Notes: generated by a model from the sequence alone, not told the origin. DNA of 64,000 nucleotides from Acanthornis magna (GCA_036785705.1 JAWUZG010000029.1:15205501-15269500); one strand, 5' to 3'. Positions 48,420-61,574 are shown, counted from the first letter of the stretch. Numbers and translations: made by a program.

Positions 48420-51330
48420 GAAAAGAAAAGTTGAAGAGAATCAATCAGTTTGGTTTTCTTTTTTTTTTCATGTGGGGGATTAAAGGGTCTGCATAGGCAC
48501 ATAGAGAGATTGCCAACAAATACAAATTTGATTACAAATAAGATAAAATTCAAGAAGATTACACACAACCAAAAACTGCCAAACTGAAGCAACTCTAAAA
48601 ATTGTGTAAAAGTATAATATAACGTTACTTTCAATAAAATGAAACAGATTGAGCAAAGCATCAGATTTTAAGTACAGTTAGAAGGCAACTCAAAATTGAA
48701 ATGAATAGAACTAGTATTATATTGAGAAAACATATGGCATCCTATGCAATAGGAAGTAGATGTACCAAATTATTATTTATTTATTATTTATTCCCTTTTT
48801 GGAATCAGGGAATCAGTTCAAAAGCATCCATTAAGCACTGCTACAAAGAAGAAAAAGAATGCACATAAGGTCAATATCAGTCAAGGACAAAATTTTAAAT
48901 CCAAATTAACTAAAACTGGCTACCACAATAAATGAGATACTTCAAGTCAATCCCATCTCTCAACACTAAACTCTGAAGTGTACCAGACAGGTGTCTCCCA
49001 GCTGGGATTACGATTAGATATTTTTTCCCTGCCATCATTTTGAATACACATTCGCAATACTGAACTCCATTTTGAGGAAAACAGTCAATTGTTTCTGTCC
49101 TTCATTTTACTCTTCCTTCTATCCTCAAAGTCACCCTACCAGATTGTAAACACTGCCGTGAGAGTGTGGACAAGTGGGCATGTGTAATCAACTCTGACTC
49201 TGCAGTTGCAGAACAGGACCAAGAAAAGTGAAGTTTCTTTACCAGTGGCTTTAACTTTGATTCTATTCATTTTTCACCACACCTGCACCACTGTTGTAAT
49301 GGCAGGTTAACTACCTGTGCTTCTTTTTAAATGGAGCATTCAGTCACAGTGTCACAGCACACCAGCATCTTCACACTTCAAGAGTGTGTTTCAGAAGGCA
49401 TCAATCAAAGCTTCTAACCAGCTCTCAAAACAAAGGAGACACATGGAGCAAGGGCTATTCATGCTATTACTCTTTGTGTTCCTATACATATTCCCCCTTA
49501 AAAATTAACTGTGTGACCGCTTTGTCTCCATTTGGTAACCTGAAGCCAGCATCCTAAGAAATATACTTCTGTGCTCCTTGAGCCAGCTTATAAAACACTG
49601 CTGCCTCTGACAGGGTCTTGCTACAAAATTTCCTCTCCAGCCTCAAACACATTTTGCAAAGCTGGACATGTCCCAGAATAAAGAAAGACGTAGGACACAG
49701 TGCACAATGCACAGCTCAGCACAGCACTAAGTAGCATAAAATAAACCCTTGGAAATCCTAATATCTCAGCCAGGAAGTGACAAGGGCAGTGTAATGTGGC
49801 TAAAGAGGCATCAATCAAGAGTTGCTTAACAAAGCAGATTCTCTGAATCTTGGCTAAAATGGATTTCCTACCCCAAATAACTACACAGCAAGCGCATCTT
49901 TTTTCAGCATTTCATTGTATTCAAAGAAATAAGCCAGAAGACTTTCTTGTCCCATTTCTTACTATGTCTATTAATGACTCATAAGGTAATTAAGAGAAAA
50001 AAAGAAAAAGGCATGTTGTGGAGAAGAAGCAGTAGATAACACTGACCACCTCTCATGTACAGGAGGAATAGAATCATCTTTCACAATGGGAGGGAGCCAC
50101 AGTTTGGGGTTAAAGGAAGAAAACACTAGCTAAGTAAAAAAAGCTCTCACATGTTTATTACCACAAATTGAGAGCAGTGAATAGCTATGACATATTATTA
50201 TTTATAATCATGCTGGCCTGATTTAAGTGGACTGAAATCTGAATTTTCTGAAACACAAAATTATGTAGAGAGGCAATAATGGACTCCACCGTATCACAGA
50301 AGAAAAGGAACAACACAGATGAAAATCCCCTTATGCAAAAAATTGAGGGGCTTTTTTTCTTTCATGTTCAACATTTTTTTAACTTTCCTAGCAACTGTGA
50401 CTTTTTTAAAAGGAAGGAAAGGTGGCATGCCAAAAAACACGCTGCTACCTTATGAACAGCTTATTTCCAAAGATTTTAATTTTGTAAGTGCAATAAACAA
50501 ATGAAATTACTTTAATTTTTTCTTAATGGCAGAAAAAGCAAGTATTGGTATAAATTTTTAGACATAAAAAGATACATTATTGGTTAAGTTTTGAACATGC
50601 CAGTTTTATTCAGCTTTTAACTCCCTAGCTATAATTCTTTGCATAAAATATTACCTTTTTTTTTATTATTCCATTAATACATGTATTACTTTCATCAGTG
50701 AGCACAACAGTGTCTTAATAGACAAAAACTTTCTTCAACATTATCTAAGCACATTCATACCAAAAGCTACTTTTTAACAATCTCCTCTGCAGTAATGTCT
50801 CAAGAGTACTTTTATTAAATTATAAATTACAGCTTCAGATGTAATGAAGTTGAACAGTACCTGTTGGACTACATTTAATTTTTAAGCAAAATCCCACAGT
50901 TCTAAATGAAAAACTAAAGATTTAATGCTTAAAATAGACTAGATAGGTCTCCTTTTGCTTTTCTAACTAAATCCAGAGGTGTGGAAAAAAGTTTAAGGCC
51001 ATCTCTAAACCATCATGCATAGGTATCTACAGCAGTAACATATATGTTGGTCATTAAATGAAAACAGCAGGAAGCACAGTAACTGCAAACTAGCTCATGG
51101 AAAGCCAGGACTTAGTAGAACAGGTTCAGTGCCACACAAATGCAGGCTTTCAGATCCCAGATGATTAGTTGTGCTGTGTACAAACAGTTATGATCAGCAT
51201 GAGGTAAAAGATCTTTACAGCATCTCTATTGAAAAATAACTTCTCCACTGCCTACATTTAATTTCCTTACTGCGCAATATTTTTGAAAGCAGAATATTCT
51301 ATTCAGCTAGAATCTTGGTTAATAAATTCC

Positions 51331-51348
51331 TTTTTTTTTTTTTTTTTT
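51331..51348. repeat. T18 homopolymer
   Basis: An uninterrupted run of 18 T. No associated minus-strand retroposon was recognised. Confidence 0.9.
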
Positions 51349-52140
51349 GTTTTCTATCATCAGAGAGATTGGTTTTAACTCAGCTTGCTTGTCAAACTGC
51401 AGAAGCATAATCACCTAATATCAGGCATACATGTTTAATTTCAGAAGCTTATTCATGTATTCTCTATTCTCCCATGCATGTTGCATAATACAAACTTGAA
51501 ATCAATGAAAGTGTGCATGTGCTTTATCTTAAAAAGTTAAATCCATTATTTAAAAAGTATTATTTCTTCTTTTCAGTAAATGTTTTCCTTCCCTGATGTT
51601 TCTTGTTCACTACAGCTTTTATTTATGGATGTAAAAGTATGTTCTTTAAATAAAGAGTAGTCATGTCACATCTTACCAACTCGTTTCAGGGGAGGGAGTA
51701 TGATCAAAAGAGCTTCTCAAGAGTTACCGTTTCAGAAATTCAGACAATTTGTCTGATTTTACTTTCCACTTTTGTTTTCTTATTTCTAATGACTTCTTAT
51801 TGTTAACATACTCAGTGAAAACATTTGAACTAGTCTCTCAGATCCAGCTTAGAATACCCTGATTCCATGTTACATTGCAAGTGAGTTTCCTGGTATTAAC
51901 AGGACAACTTGAACTGTTACTCAATAGAAATTATTATATAGTTGGCATGAAATAGAATGGCATAATTTAGTCTTCAGACATGTTATCACAAAGCCTACAG
52001 TATCTGGAACGGTAAAATGTAATTAAAATCAAATGCAGGTATCAGAAGAGCAGCCTATTCAACTTAACCCAAGACTAGCAAATTATAAGGATGACAACTC
52101 CTACTGAATACCATGAACTAAAAGATGCTTTCTAGCTGGG

Positions 52141-52470
52141 TTGACTGAGACATCAGCATGCATCAGCATGCAGCAGCAGTGACCGAGCACAGAGCACAGC
52201 AGGGGTTACTGGAGTTTTGCACATTGACTCATTTTGCCTGGCAATCAGTGACACTGATAGTAATACCACGGGCTCCTCATGAGTGTAAAATGTATTATTT
52301 GATCAGGTAGTGCGTTCATCACTGCCTGGCCATCAGCAGCAGACTGGGCACTTCTGCCATGGCTAATCACTCAGGTGCAGCCCATGTGCTGCCTGACTGA
52401 GTGAGCAGTGCACGCTGTGCCTCTGTGCTCACTCCAATCCCTAAATCAGGAACACTCTGATCAGGGACAA
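52141..52470. other. Unclassified segment of higher G+C with repeats
   Basis: About 330 bp stand out by composition from AT-rich flanks. A 10-bp unit CATCAGCATG is directly repeated (52151-52170). An imperfect hairpin lies at 52368-52403 (arms CACTCAGGTGCAGC and GCTGCCTGACTGAGTG around CCATGT). Repeated TGCCTGGC(A/C)ATCAG words occur near 52239 and 52323. There is no open frame of note and no transposon family I recognise. It may be a degraded repeat. Confidence 0.35.
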
Positions 52471-55400
52471 TTAGAATCAGGCTGAAAGCTTGTTTCACTT
52501 TTCCACACGCTATAGTGCTGTTATCCAGAATAAACTGCCCAAAAGTTGGCTGGAATTTTTAACAATTCCTTCTGGCGACATTCCCAATTTGTCTTTTCAG
52601 GCCAATTTTCTGCATACCTCAAAAACTTTGGCCTTGATTTATTCCAAAAATGGCATTATTTATTCATGTCTTAAATTTATATTATGTGATAGAGAAGTTT
52701 GTGAGACAGCACATTATTTCTCTCTGGATCATATTGATCAAAATTGGGTTTTTTCCGCTTTTGACAAAAACATCTGAAGAGGTTTAAACCCTGAAACACA
52801 TCTGCATGCAGACATTTTGGTAACGGGGCTCTGCACTGGTCTAACACCCATTACCAGAAAATTTGATTCTAAAATGTTTTCAGAATAACTAACTGATTTT
52901 CTCTTTTTTCTAACATTACACAGAATCTTAGAGATAAACACCTTGTAATATAAAATGAATTTATTTGAGAAAATTGCTGAATATTTATTTAGCTATATTT
53001 CAGAGCTAAGCATACACTTCCTAGTTTTAAAATAATGTAGAGAGTTAAGAAGAAGTCTAGCAGTACACCCATAGAGGAAACTTGTCACTTTCTTGGAAAA
53101 GCTGGAATTTCTTTCATTTTTAAAGCCACTAATTTAAGTGACTAACTTTTACTGATCCATACATGATCAAGTCTTTGCACAGTACAGGGCCAATCACTGG
53201 AAATGTAAATTTAAATTATTATAACCAAAAAAGAAACAATGATAGCTTCATATCAAAGATGATAGTTCCATAATTATCCATATTTGACTATCTAACTTAA
53301 TATGTCCTATATTATTGCCACAAAATTGAGTTACTCCAAATTTAAAAATTAAATTAATTTTTTAAATGACTGCAACAAAACACTGTTTGATCTAAACAAT
53401 TAGAAGTGAATTTATTATATGGGCTTAATGAAGCATTAATTTCTTTTAAAGTTATTTTACAAACTTAGAGTTTTCATGTTTGGACACCATACATAAAAAG
53501 AAAAAAGACAATCTAAGGGAAAAAGAAAACTGATTTTGTTTCATACACTGATAATCTTGCAATTATTAAATATTCTATCGAGAAATTAAGAAAGGAAGCT
53601 TATCTCAGAAGTTATTGAGAATTATGCCAGGGAGATAGAATACTATCATCCACAACCTTGCAAAGTTTCCTTATGCAAATGTGAAGAGCCACTGTTATTT
53701 CTGAACCTCAACAGTGCAACAGATTTGCTTAATGTTCTAATAAGGAAAATGTTCATGCTGTGGAATTGCACCAGCTCACATCTCCAATTAAAGAATGGAA
53801 GTCATTAATAACTCTAAAAAAATGAATTAAGAGGGTTTCTAAAAAAATACTTTGAAATGCAGTCATTTATTCCAATATTACATAAAAAAACCCCAAAACT
53901 GGTGAAAAAGCAAAAGATTTATTCTGGTCATGCTCATTATGAACATAAAGTGTTTCTACCAGATTTTTACACTATGAATTTAGAACCAATATCGCCTAGA
54001 GTGTAATACTCATTAAAACCCCTTACAGGTACTGTGAACTTTAGCTTTCAATGCCCTGAACGATGGGTGAGCTTAGAGGCAGCCACTGCAAACAGCAAAC
54101 ATATTGGAGAATTACAGTTATATTGTAGTGCAAACTGCAGTGTTTCAGCTGGAAACAGTTTTACAATTCTAATGTCATCCTCTGGAAGGCATTGAAACCA
54201 TTGGTACACAATTTTATTACCACTGTTTTTATCAAGTATTACCACAATATCTCAAACAATAAAGGGTGGTTGTCTATATATGGTATAATTAACACGATAT
54301 CAAACTGATTACAGTCAACATGCAGTGGTAATACATGCCTTCATTAGCTTCCTGACGAAACAATTAAGGACTTGCAAAAGTTATTTGTTTTCAGTGTAGC
54401 TCATAATCCACAAAATTTACAAATCTACATATTAACAAATAGAATCATCCATTCAAATGATGATCTCAACCACCTTTAGCTTTAGGGAGTAAAAGACATT
54501 AGGGACTCTAAGGTATTTTCAGATTTGATGAATGCATTCTTACATCGTGATACTTCATTTGAAAGCTTGTCTGTTCCTTCTAGTACAAAATTTTCTCACT
54601 TATTTCACCCCAAGTGTCTGAAACAATGACAGTATATCTGTTTTGCTGAAGAATATCAACTCTTCTTGCTCTATTTTTTTTTCTAATAAACTATCTCAAC
54701 CTCAGCATCAGCATTTTCTGCTAATATAATTATAAAGAGAATACAAAATATGAAAGTGTCCTTGTATATGACAGACACCAACTTGCCATCTTAAGGAGCT
54801 TTTCATAAGAAAACCCTCATCTAGCAAAGCAACTAGTCATTCATCTTGCCAATCACAGTGTCACTTCTGAATAAATCAGACTTAACATTTTCATTATCAC
54901 ACTCCCACTATGTTTTCCTCAAGGCTAGGAAGTTACTAAATGGTATCAACATCTTCACCCATGCTCTGACTAAAATAATTCAACTGACTTCCGTCAAAAT
55001 GGGAGGAAATTTCATGTTCAAGTGTTTAAAATTGAATCTGTGATGATACATCTTTGAACATCTTTTATGCTTATGTCTCCACTTCACGAAAGTCTAATCT
55101 TAGCACCTGTTTGTTGCATTTTTTGGCACATCACTAGCTAGAGTAGCTACATCTGTAGTGTTCTAGCCCTTCAATGACTCTTTCAGGAGAGAGGCTTGAC
55201 TTCCTAATTCTAAAATACACCCATGTTTCTTTAAAAAAAAAAAAAAGAAAAAGAAAAGGGATAGCATTAAACAGAGTGGAATTTTTGATTGAATTTAGGA
55301 TATCCATCCTGTATTGAATTACTTCCTAGGGAAAGATTCCCTCCTAATTAAAAGTTAAAAATTGTGGCTTTATGGAGGATAATCTTATCACTCATTAAGA

Positions 55401-58400
55401 CCATGTACATTCTATTATGATTCTAATAAGACATCCAATATGCAGTGCCTGTGGATAGACAAGATTGTATTTTTCATAAGCTTTGAGATGCATCTGGTCT
55501 ATAGTTCTTTACCTACATCTCTTCACATCAAGGATCTCATGCCTTATTTCTATTTGCACAGCAAATGACCAAACAATATGAATGCATTGCACACTTTGGA
55601 AAATTCTATAGCAACGTAGTCTCCACAGCATTAGAAATAACTCTGAATGGGATAATCAAAAATTAGCTCAGTAAATTATACTTCCTAGCCACATTTATTA
55701 TTTTTGACTGTGAAATCTTCACTGTGAAAGATATTTCCCTTTATTAGTATGCTTTGAATAGTAAGCAAGCAAATGAATTATTTAAACTCAATTGCAAAAC
55801 GATTATGTATTTCTCTTTCATCTTTGAAGCTTTCAAACATGAGGTAGAAACACTATCAGATTTAGGCAACCTCATTACTTCAAATTGTATTCTTGGGAAC
55901 AAATCTGTCTTTAGAAAAGGATTACATTTACATGTAAAATCAATTAATTCAGCAAGTAAGATCTATTACATCTCTTTTTAAGGAACTGCATATTATTGTA
56001 TTAATTTTGTTATTCACTGGTATCTTTAGAACATCAGATGCCTGCAGTTCTGAAATGCTACCCTTATTTTCAGGACAGTTTTCCCAAGGTAAATATGAAG
56101 CATTTATATAAAAGCTTTTACTTAATTATTTGCCATATAGGTGTAATATGAAAAAGCTTAAATACCTTAACAGACAATAAAAAGTTATTCTAGCTTTCTG
56201 CCTAAAAGTGATGATTGTACAGTAACCATTTCAAATGCAAGAAGAAAGCAAACCTTGAAAAGTTGATGTTCTTCTTCCATTTAATGATAAACAGAAACCA
56301 GAAGAGGAAGTATTCAGACCTTTTTTGTGATAGTCTGACTGCAAATACTAACTGGCAGATATTTCAGAGCGTGAGAAAGCCCACACTAAGGGATCAGAAT
56401 GGAAGAGGATTCCTGCCATTTTCTTACGGGTTTACTTAGGTGAAGTCACTGAGATATCTCCTGGGAATCCAGTGGCTACTCTTCTGTAAAGTGAAGTTCC
56501 CATTGAACTCATAAGCCCAAGAGTTCACTTAAAGACAATATTTAGACTTAAAAAGGATCTAACAGTAGGCACAGACTCTAGAAGAAATGAAGGATTAAGA
56601 AAAGGGATTAAAATCTCTTCTACAGGTTCTACAGAAAATTTAAGTGCAGTAGAGACAGGAAATTATAATTTCAGAATGGAGCAACCCTAATCCTAAAGAG
56701 CCTAAAGAGTCACTGCCACTACATGTCATATATTAGCTGTGATCATGTACATATATATTTGTTTTACCTCTTTTGCCTTATTGAGATGGGCAGGGTTAAC
56801 ACCGATGAATGAACTAGAGCTAGACCTAGTTTACACTTTAAAAAATATAAACAAAAGGACCATCATCAGGTTATCAAAATACTCTACCAAGTCCAGACTC
56901 TATCATTCATTAATGTTATCCCTCAAAAAAAAAAAATTATCTGTTCTATTTTTCTAGGAGATATTAGCAAGCATACTTTTATTAAAATTGGTGATGTTAG
57001 ATGCTATTTCTACTGTGTAAAATGAAAAAGATGCTTCCGTATTTGGAAGACCTGTACAGCTAAAGAACAAAACAAAGTGAATGGCTATTATGGTTCCAAC
57101 TAAAAATCAACAGATATAGCCCAATACCCTGTCTCTGGCAACAAATTGCAGGCAAAGCTTATAGAAAAATTACAAAAGGTAGATATAATCTATTTTCTCC
57201 TCCAAATTCTTGGTAGTTATATGTGTTGTTCAGCAGAATACTGATGTGTGAGAAAACCAGATTTTTCATTCAGAATTGTAAATATTTTGTTTGGCTTTAT
57301 GACATAAAAGTTAGCTCCTGTTTGGGCCAATTACTGTAATATGTAAAGGAAATCTAAAAATAGATAATTTAGGAGAGTAAGCAGGCCAAAACATTGAAAA
57401 AATATTTATGCCTGTCTGAACAGGCATTGAAAAATCATGCTGCATTTCTCCTTGTTTTCACATTTAAATGCTGAAGCAGTAGCTAAGAGAATTTCTATCA
57501 AAAATGTATACATCAAAATTCCTTCCTTCAGCTTGGGCTTTATGATTGCTGTACTTCATCCATATCGCAGCCTAATTGTATAATTAGCCCTTGTAAGACA
57601 TGGGCTATTACATGATCTCAGGTGTAGCACAGACATAATCATTACCATTTCTATCTGTCCTGAATAACACTTCTTATCAGCAATTACTTTTCAGGGCCTG
57701 TAGCCAAAGGAGCAGAAGTAATGTGAAGGGAGGCAGAAGTGTGTATCTGGTGTGTATGGTTTTCCATGCTAAAGCTCAAACACATGCTTATTCTGGAAGC
57801 TCATATTTATATTTTTCTTCAGATTTATCTCGCAACCTGCCCTTGGGAAGTTTTTACTGTTGTCAGAAGATGGCAGAAAATAGCACTGTTAGAGAAGAAA
57901 GCAGAGATAATTTCCAAAGGTTATGTTATATAAAATATGCCTTGCTCATGAGCTGATAAAGGACAAGGCTTGACAACTGACTATCCCCACTACAATAGAC
58001 TGCAAAAGGGTTTGCAAGGGTTGGTTCTGCAATATTTTAAGAGGGACAGCAGCCTCAACCACTAGGGGCTATTTTCATGCATACCTGTATCATCTGTTTC
58101 AGTTTCCCAGACTGGATTTTGTTACCGATGCCTTCTGTCGCTACAGTGGATCACTGCCAGCCTAAACCACTGATCTTGCAGACAGTATCTGACTCCTGCT
58201 GCAATGCAACTGTTCAAGTTTCTCTCCTTCAGCTTTTCTTTCAGGCTGAAGAAAACAGGCCATGCTGGAAGGAAGCCATAGTATTTGAGTTGTAGAGATG
58301 CACATCTGTAGTTCCAATTTTTTTCAGCCAAACTTCTTATAGCAAAGTTTAAAAGTATTAAATCAAATGCAATAGACTGGGAATGTCACTCTGGCATGGT

Positions 58401-59016
58401 GTCGTGTAATTTCTCAGACAACTTAGAATGAGGAGCTCCTGCATTTCAGTTTCAATATACTATTTTTCCAGGAGACATGGCAGATTCTGATAAATGAAAT
58501 AGTTCAGTGCAGCTCATGATTTTTTTAGAAAAACTTTCATAAATTTACACATGCAGACTTCAAGTCCATGAAGACTGATAAACTCTTCATTCTTTAGATT
58601 AGAAACTGCAAGTTGTTTTATTGGTACAGAGAAAAACACATGTGTAAGGGGATTTTAGCCTGGTACCACACCTCCCACTTCTGGATAACGTAGGCTGACC
58701 TAAATAATTTAATGCCATCATCTTCACAGAGAAAACCTCTTTTAAGTCTGGAAGGATTCATGAATGTATGTAAATATTTGGCCGTAGCTCCAAAACTGTT
58801 TTCTCTCTGATCAATTTTTTATTTTTAAATGGACTCCACAAACATTCCCAAGAGGGAATATTTCTTTCCAACTGCCCTCCACTACACTTACACTCTTTTT
58901 TCCATTCTGATCATCTTTTTACCTGATCCTTTCAGTACAACTTCAAATATTTATATACAACTTTTCTCTCTTAACCACTCCCTACTTATTCTTCTATGTA
59001 TTTATAGTTTAGAAAT
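52471..59016. other. Unassigned AT-rich DNA
   Basis: No recognised gene or element. Open frames stay under 100 codons (the longest, plus 52490-52777, has no recognisable similarity). An A14 run with AAAAG units is at 55233-55258, and a small hairpin (CTTCAGC...GCTGAAG) at 58227-58251. Confidence 0.65.
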
Positions 59017-59035
59017 TCTCATGGTTTGAGGGTGA

Positions 59036-59106
59036 CGGAGACAGTGCACTCCAGGATGACCACAGACAGTTTGTGAGGACGTAAAATGTAAAACTCACTG
59101 TCTCCG
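59036..59106. repeat. Perfect 11-bp inverted repeat in the LTR 5' part
   Basis: CGGAGACAGTG (59036-59046) and CACTGTCTCCG (59096-59106) are exact complements separated by 49 bases. It is G+C-rich in AT-rich surroundings and lies at the 5' end of the ERVK-like LTR. Confidence 0.93.
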
Positions 59107-59483
59107 CACTGGTGCCATTGGCTACTTCCACTTATCTCAGCTATCCTGCCCTCTCTACTCTGTTCCTGCAGTTCTCTTTCTCCCCTCTGTCAGCCTGGTG
59201 CATCCTATACTCCTGGGACTGGAAATTATAGGGGTACCCTGTGAAGAGGAGAAATCTGCAGTAGCATCCATTATAGAGAACATGATGCAGAGGATGTGGA
59301 TGGAATTAAGGAAAAAAGTTACAATCTATATATTAATTGTTTAAAGGGCACTATTCCTATTTCTTAGATTCTTGTGTCTGAAGAATATAAGAGAAAAGAG
59401 ACACTCAGAAGAAGCTATCAGGGTAAAAAACTGAAATGGACTCTTCCAAAAGGACACAAAGTCAAAGAATCTGGAAAAGAGTG

Positions 59484-59489
59484 TATAAA
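59484..59489 (+). promoter_or_regulatory. TATA box of the ERVK-like LTR
   Basis: TATAAA followed by CTGGGG sits in mid-LTR, at the position of the U3 promoter in this LTR type, about 100 bp before the T-rich tract. It fixes the LTR reading direction as plus. Whether it still drives transcription is unknown. Confidence 0.6.
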
Positions 59490-59765
59490 CTGGGGGCAGT
59501 TGGCCAGGAGTTGCCAGTCACTTCTCATGGACAGGTGGATATTCTCATGGAGGGTCAGTGGATGGTGAGCAATGGTATTGTGCAGCACTTCTTTCTCTTG
59601 AGCTTTATTCCTTTCTCTCTTTCTGTTATCTCCTTTCTATTATTATTATTGGTGTCGTTGCTATCATTATCGTCGTTAATGTTACTATCTTTGTTTCAAT
59701 CATTCAACTGTTCTTATCTTAAACTTTAAGATTTACCTTTAACTGATTCTCCTCCTCATCCTGAT

Positions 59766-59785
59766 GGGGTGGGTGTGGGTGTGGG
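59766..59785 (+). other. Canonical G-quadruplex motif
   Basis: The pattern G4-T-G3-TGT-G3-TGT-G3 fits G3+N1-7 four times, with loops of one, three and three bases, a configuration expected to fold stably. It lies near the 3' end of the ERVK-like LTR, where related LTRs as I remember them also have a G-rich stretch. Confidence 0.9.
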
Positions 59786-60915
59786 AGCAACTGTATGGTA
59801 CTGATTTGCCAGTAGGGTTTAAATAGTGACTGACCTCTTAATATGCATTACAGAAATAAAAAAAGTAGTATCATCAACTAGACCCAACTACCGCTGTTAA
59901 AACTTTAAGACAATCACTGAAGACACCTGATTTCCTAATTCCTAGAGGCCCAAATAAACTTTGCTACTGAGCAGTTTCCAATTACCTCCTGGGATTATCT
60001 GACTACATACTATTCACTGTCAAAAATGAATAACTCATTGGGGAAAAAATAAAACAAAAAAAATAATCCATCACAATAATGGCATCAAACATAGGAAAGC
60101 CAAATTATTGCATGGACCACATACTGATCTCTTTTGTAATTACATTCATGTTAAGCATTTTATTTAAAGGATTAAGTAACGATGACAGAATCTGTACTCC
60201 ATTGCCTCAGAGTACGACAATATCCCAAACCGTGACATGATGTCTTGGAGTCATATTTCATGCATCATTCTGCAGCATAAATAACTGTTATTGGAATATA
60301 TCACAAAAGAAGTGTACATTTTAATTGCATCTACTCTGTGTAATGTATTAATTAATAATGGTGCTACTAAAGAGTGGAAATAGTGAATCTGTTCCAAAGT
60401 CATTTGGGTATATTTTAAAATTCTACCCAGTAACTCTAACAACACTGAAAAAGCTCTGATCTAATTTCAGTAATGAAATTGCATTGACAGATGTTTTGCC
60501 CAGTGCTTATCAGTCAGGTAACAAACAAGATTAATGCTTTTTAAATATTTATGAGGCAGAAAGAAAGTACTGTACTCACAGAGAATGGATCACTTCTTTA
60601 AAGGAACGGAACGTTCCTTGATTTCAGCAAGAGAAATTTGACAGGGCTGACAAGAGAGGAAAGCATGTGGGCAGGAAATCTTGATTCACAGCTCTGTCAA
60701 TTCATCCTCAACAACCTTGCTATGTGGCTGAATAAATGACAGTTTGGAATATTTTAAATAAACACCCCCATTGACTGTTGAAAACTATTTTTCTCCACTG
60801 CAGAGAAATCATTAAAACTCCCATGAAGAAGCTGTCATATTTTCCCACCTGTTATCAGAAAGAGCAAAAAAGTCAAGCTCTAGCAAGTCTTGAAGCTGGT
60901 GTAATTTCTTTTTGA

Positions 60916-60930
60916 TTTTTTTTTTTTTTT
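60916..60930. repeat. T15 homopolymer
   Basis: An uninterrupted run of 15 T followed by CACAG. The T-run plus CACAG resembles a polypyrimidine tract with an acceptor on the plus strand, but no open exon follows, so it is not called as a splice site. Confidence 0.85.
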
Positions 60931-61574
60931 CACAGCACTTAACACAGTCTGCAGGGTTAGGAGATGGAACAGTAACAGAGTAATGGGCACCCACCACCGT
61001 GTTGCTGCTGTCCTGCACGCCTGGTGCACTCTGGTGAACAAGACAAGAACCAGCAGAGAATGTGGATGCTTATGTCTCAGAAAAAGAGCCTCCTATTCAT
61101 TGAGTTAATGACAGTCTGTGTTGACTGCTCCTAATTTTTTGCGGGTTGGAATTCACACGAAAAGAATGAATCAAGGGAGAAAAAAACAAAAAAATCCACT
61201 TTACCACTACAAAGCCAAACAAGCTAACAGACTGTAACTAACTTCATGCCTTGACAATCTCCAAATATAAGCAGAAGTAATTTAACTCAAACTGGTAGTT
61301 TTCAGTCACAAGCAAACCCCTCCATTTGATTAACTCATGGGAGAATAAAAACCCCAACAAAACAATCCCAAATGCCTCCCTGCTTCTCCTCTCCCACTAT
61401 GCCCAAATCCAAAGCTCTTCCCCTTCAGTTTCAGCTATTATCATTGAAGCTTCTTCTTTCAAAACCTCTTTCAGTATAATCCAAGACACCAATACGAGTC
61501 ATCAGGACAAAAATTACAGTTTATTCAATCTGGTCATGAAATATCCCTGAAGCTAAAATTTTAGTGATCAAGAG

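Larger units (their letters stand above)
45801..52140. other. Unassigned AT-rich DNA
   Basis: No recognised gene, RNA or transposon. Open frames do not exceed 86 codons. Homopolymers occur at 48403-48419 (A17) and 51331-51348 (T18), and an AT-only TTATT-type run near 48770-48790. Confidence 0.65.
59017..59831 (+). mobile_element. Solo LTR of an ERVK-like endogenous retrovirus (diverged)
   Basis: About 815 bp show the layout I associate with a common songbird ERVK-type LTR. The start is TCTCATGGTTTGAG (the family begins TGTCATGGTTT). Then come a TATA box with TATAAACTGGGG (59484-59495), GGCCAGGAGTTGCC, a T-rich and ATT-repeat tract (about 59600-59660), AACTGTTCTTATCTTAA, GATTCTCCTCCTCATCC and GATGGGG. 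The end is TTGCCAGTAGGGTTTAAATAGTGAC (in two words; the family ends in a GGTTAAACCATGACA-like sequence). Both ends have diverged and no 6-bp target duplication is evident, so exact limits are uncertain by a few bases. No internal retroviral sequence adjoins it. A perfect inverted repeat and a G-quadruplex motif lie inside it. Confidence 0.8.

Noticed and set aside
58227..58251. 7-bp hairpin CTTCAGC/GCTGAAG as a microRNA precursor or terminator
   Set aside because: The stem is far too short for a pre-miRNA, and bacterial-type terminators are not relevant in a vertebrate genome.
60916..60935. T15 followed by CACAG as a splice acceptor
   Set aside because: No open exon-like segment with a donor follows, and T runs before CAG are frequent by chance in AT-rich DNA.
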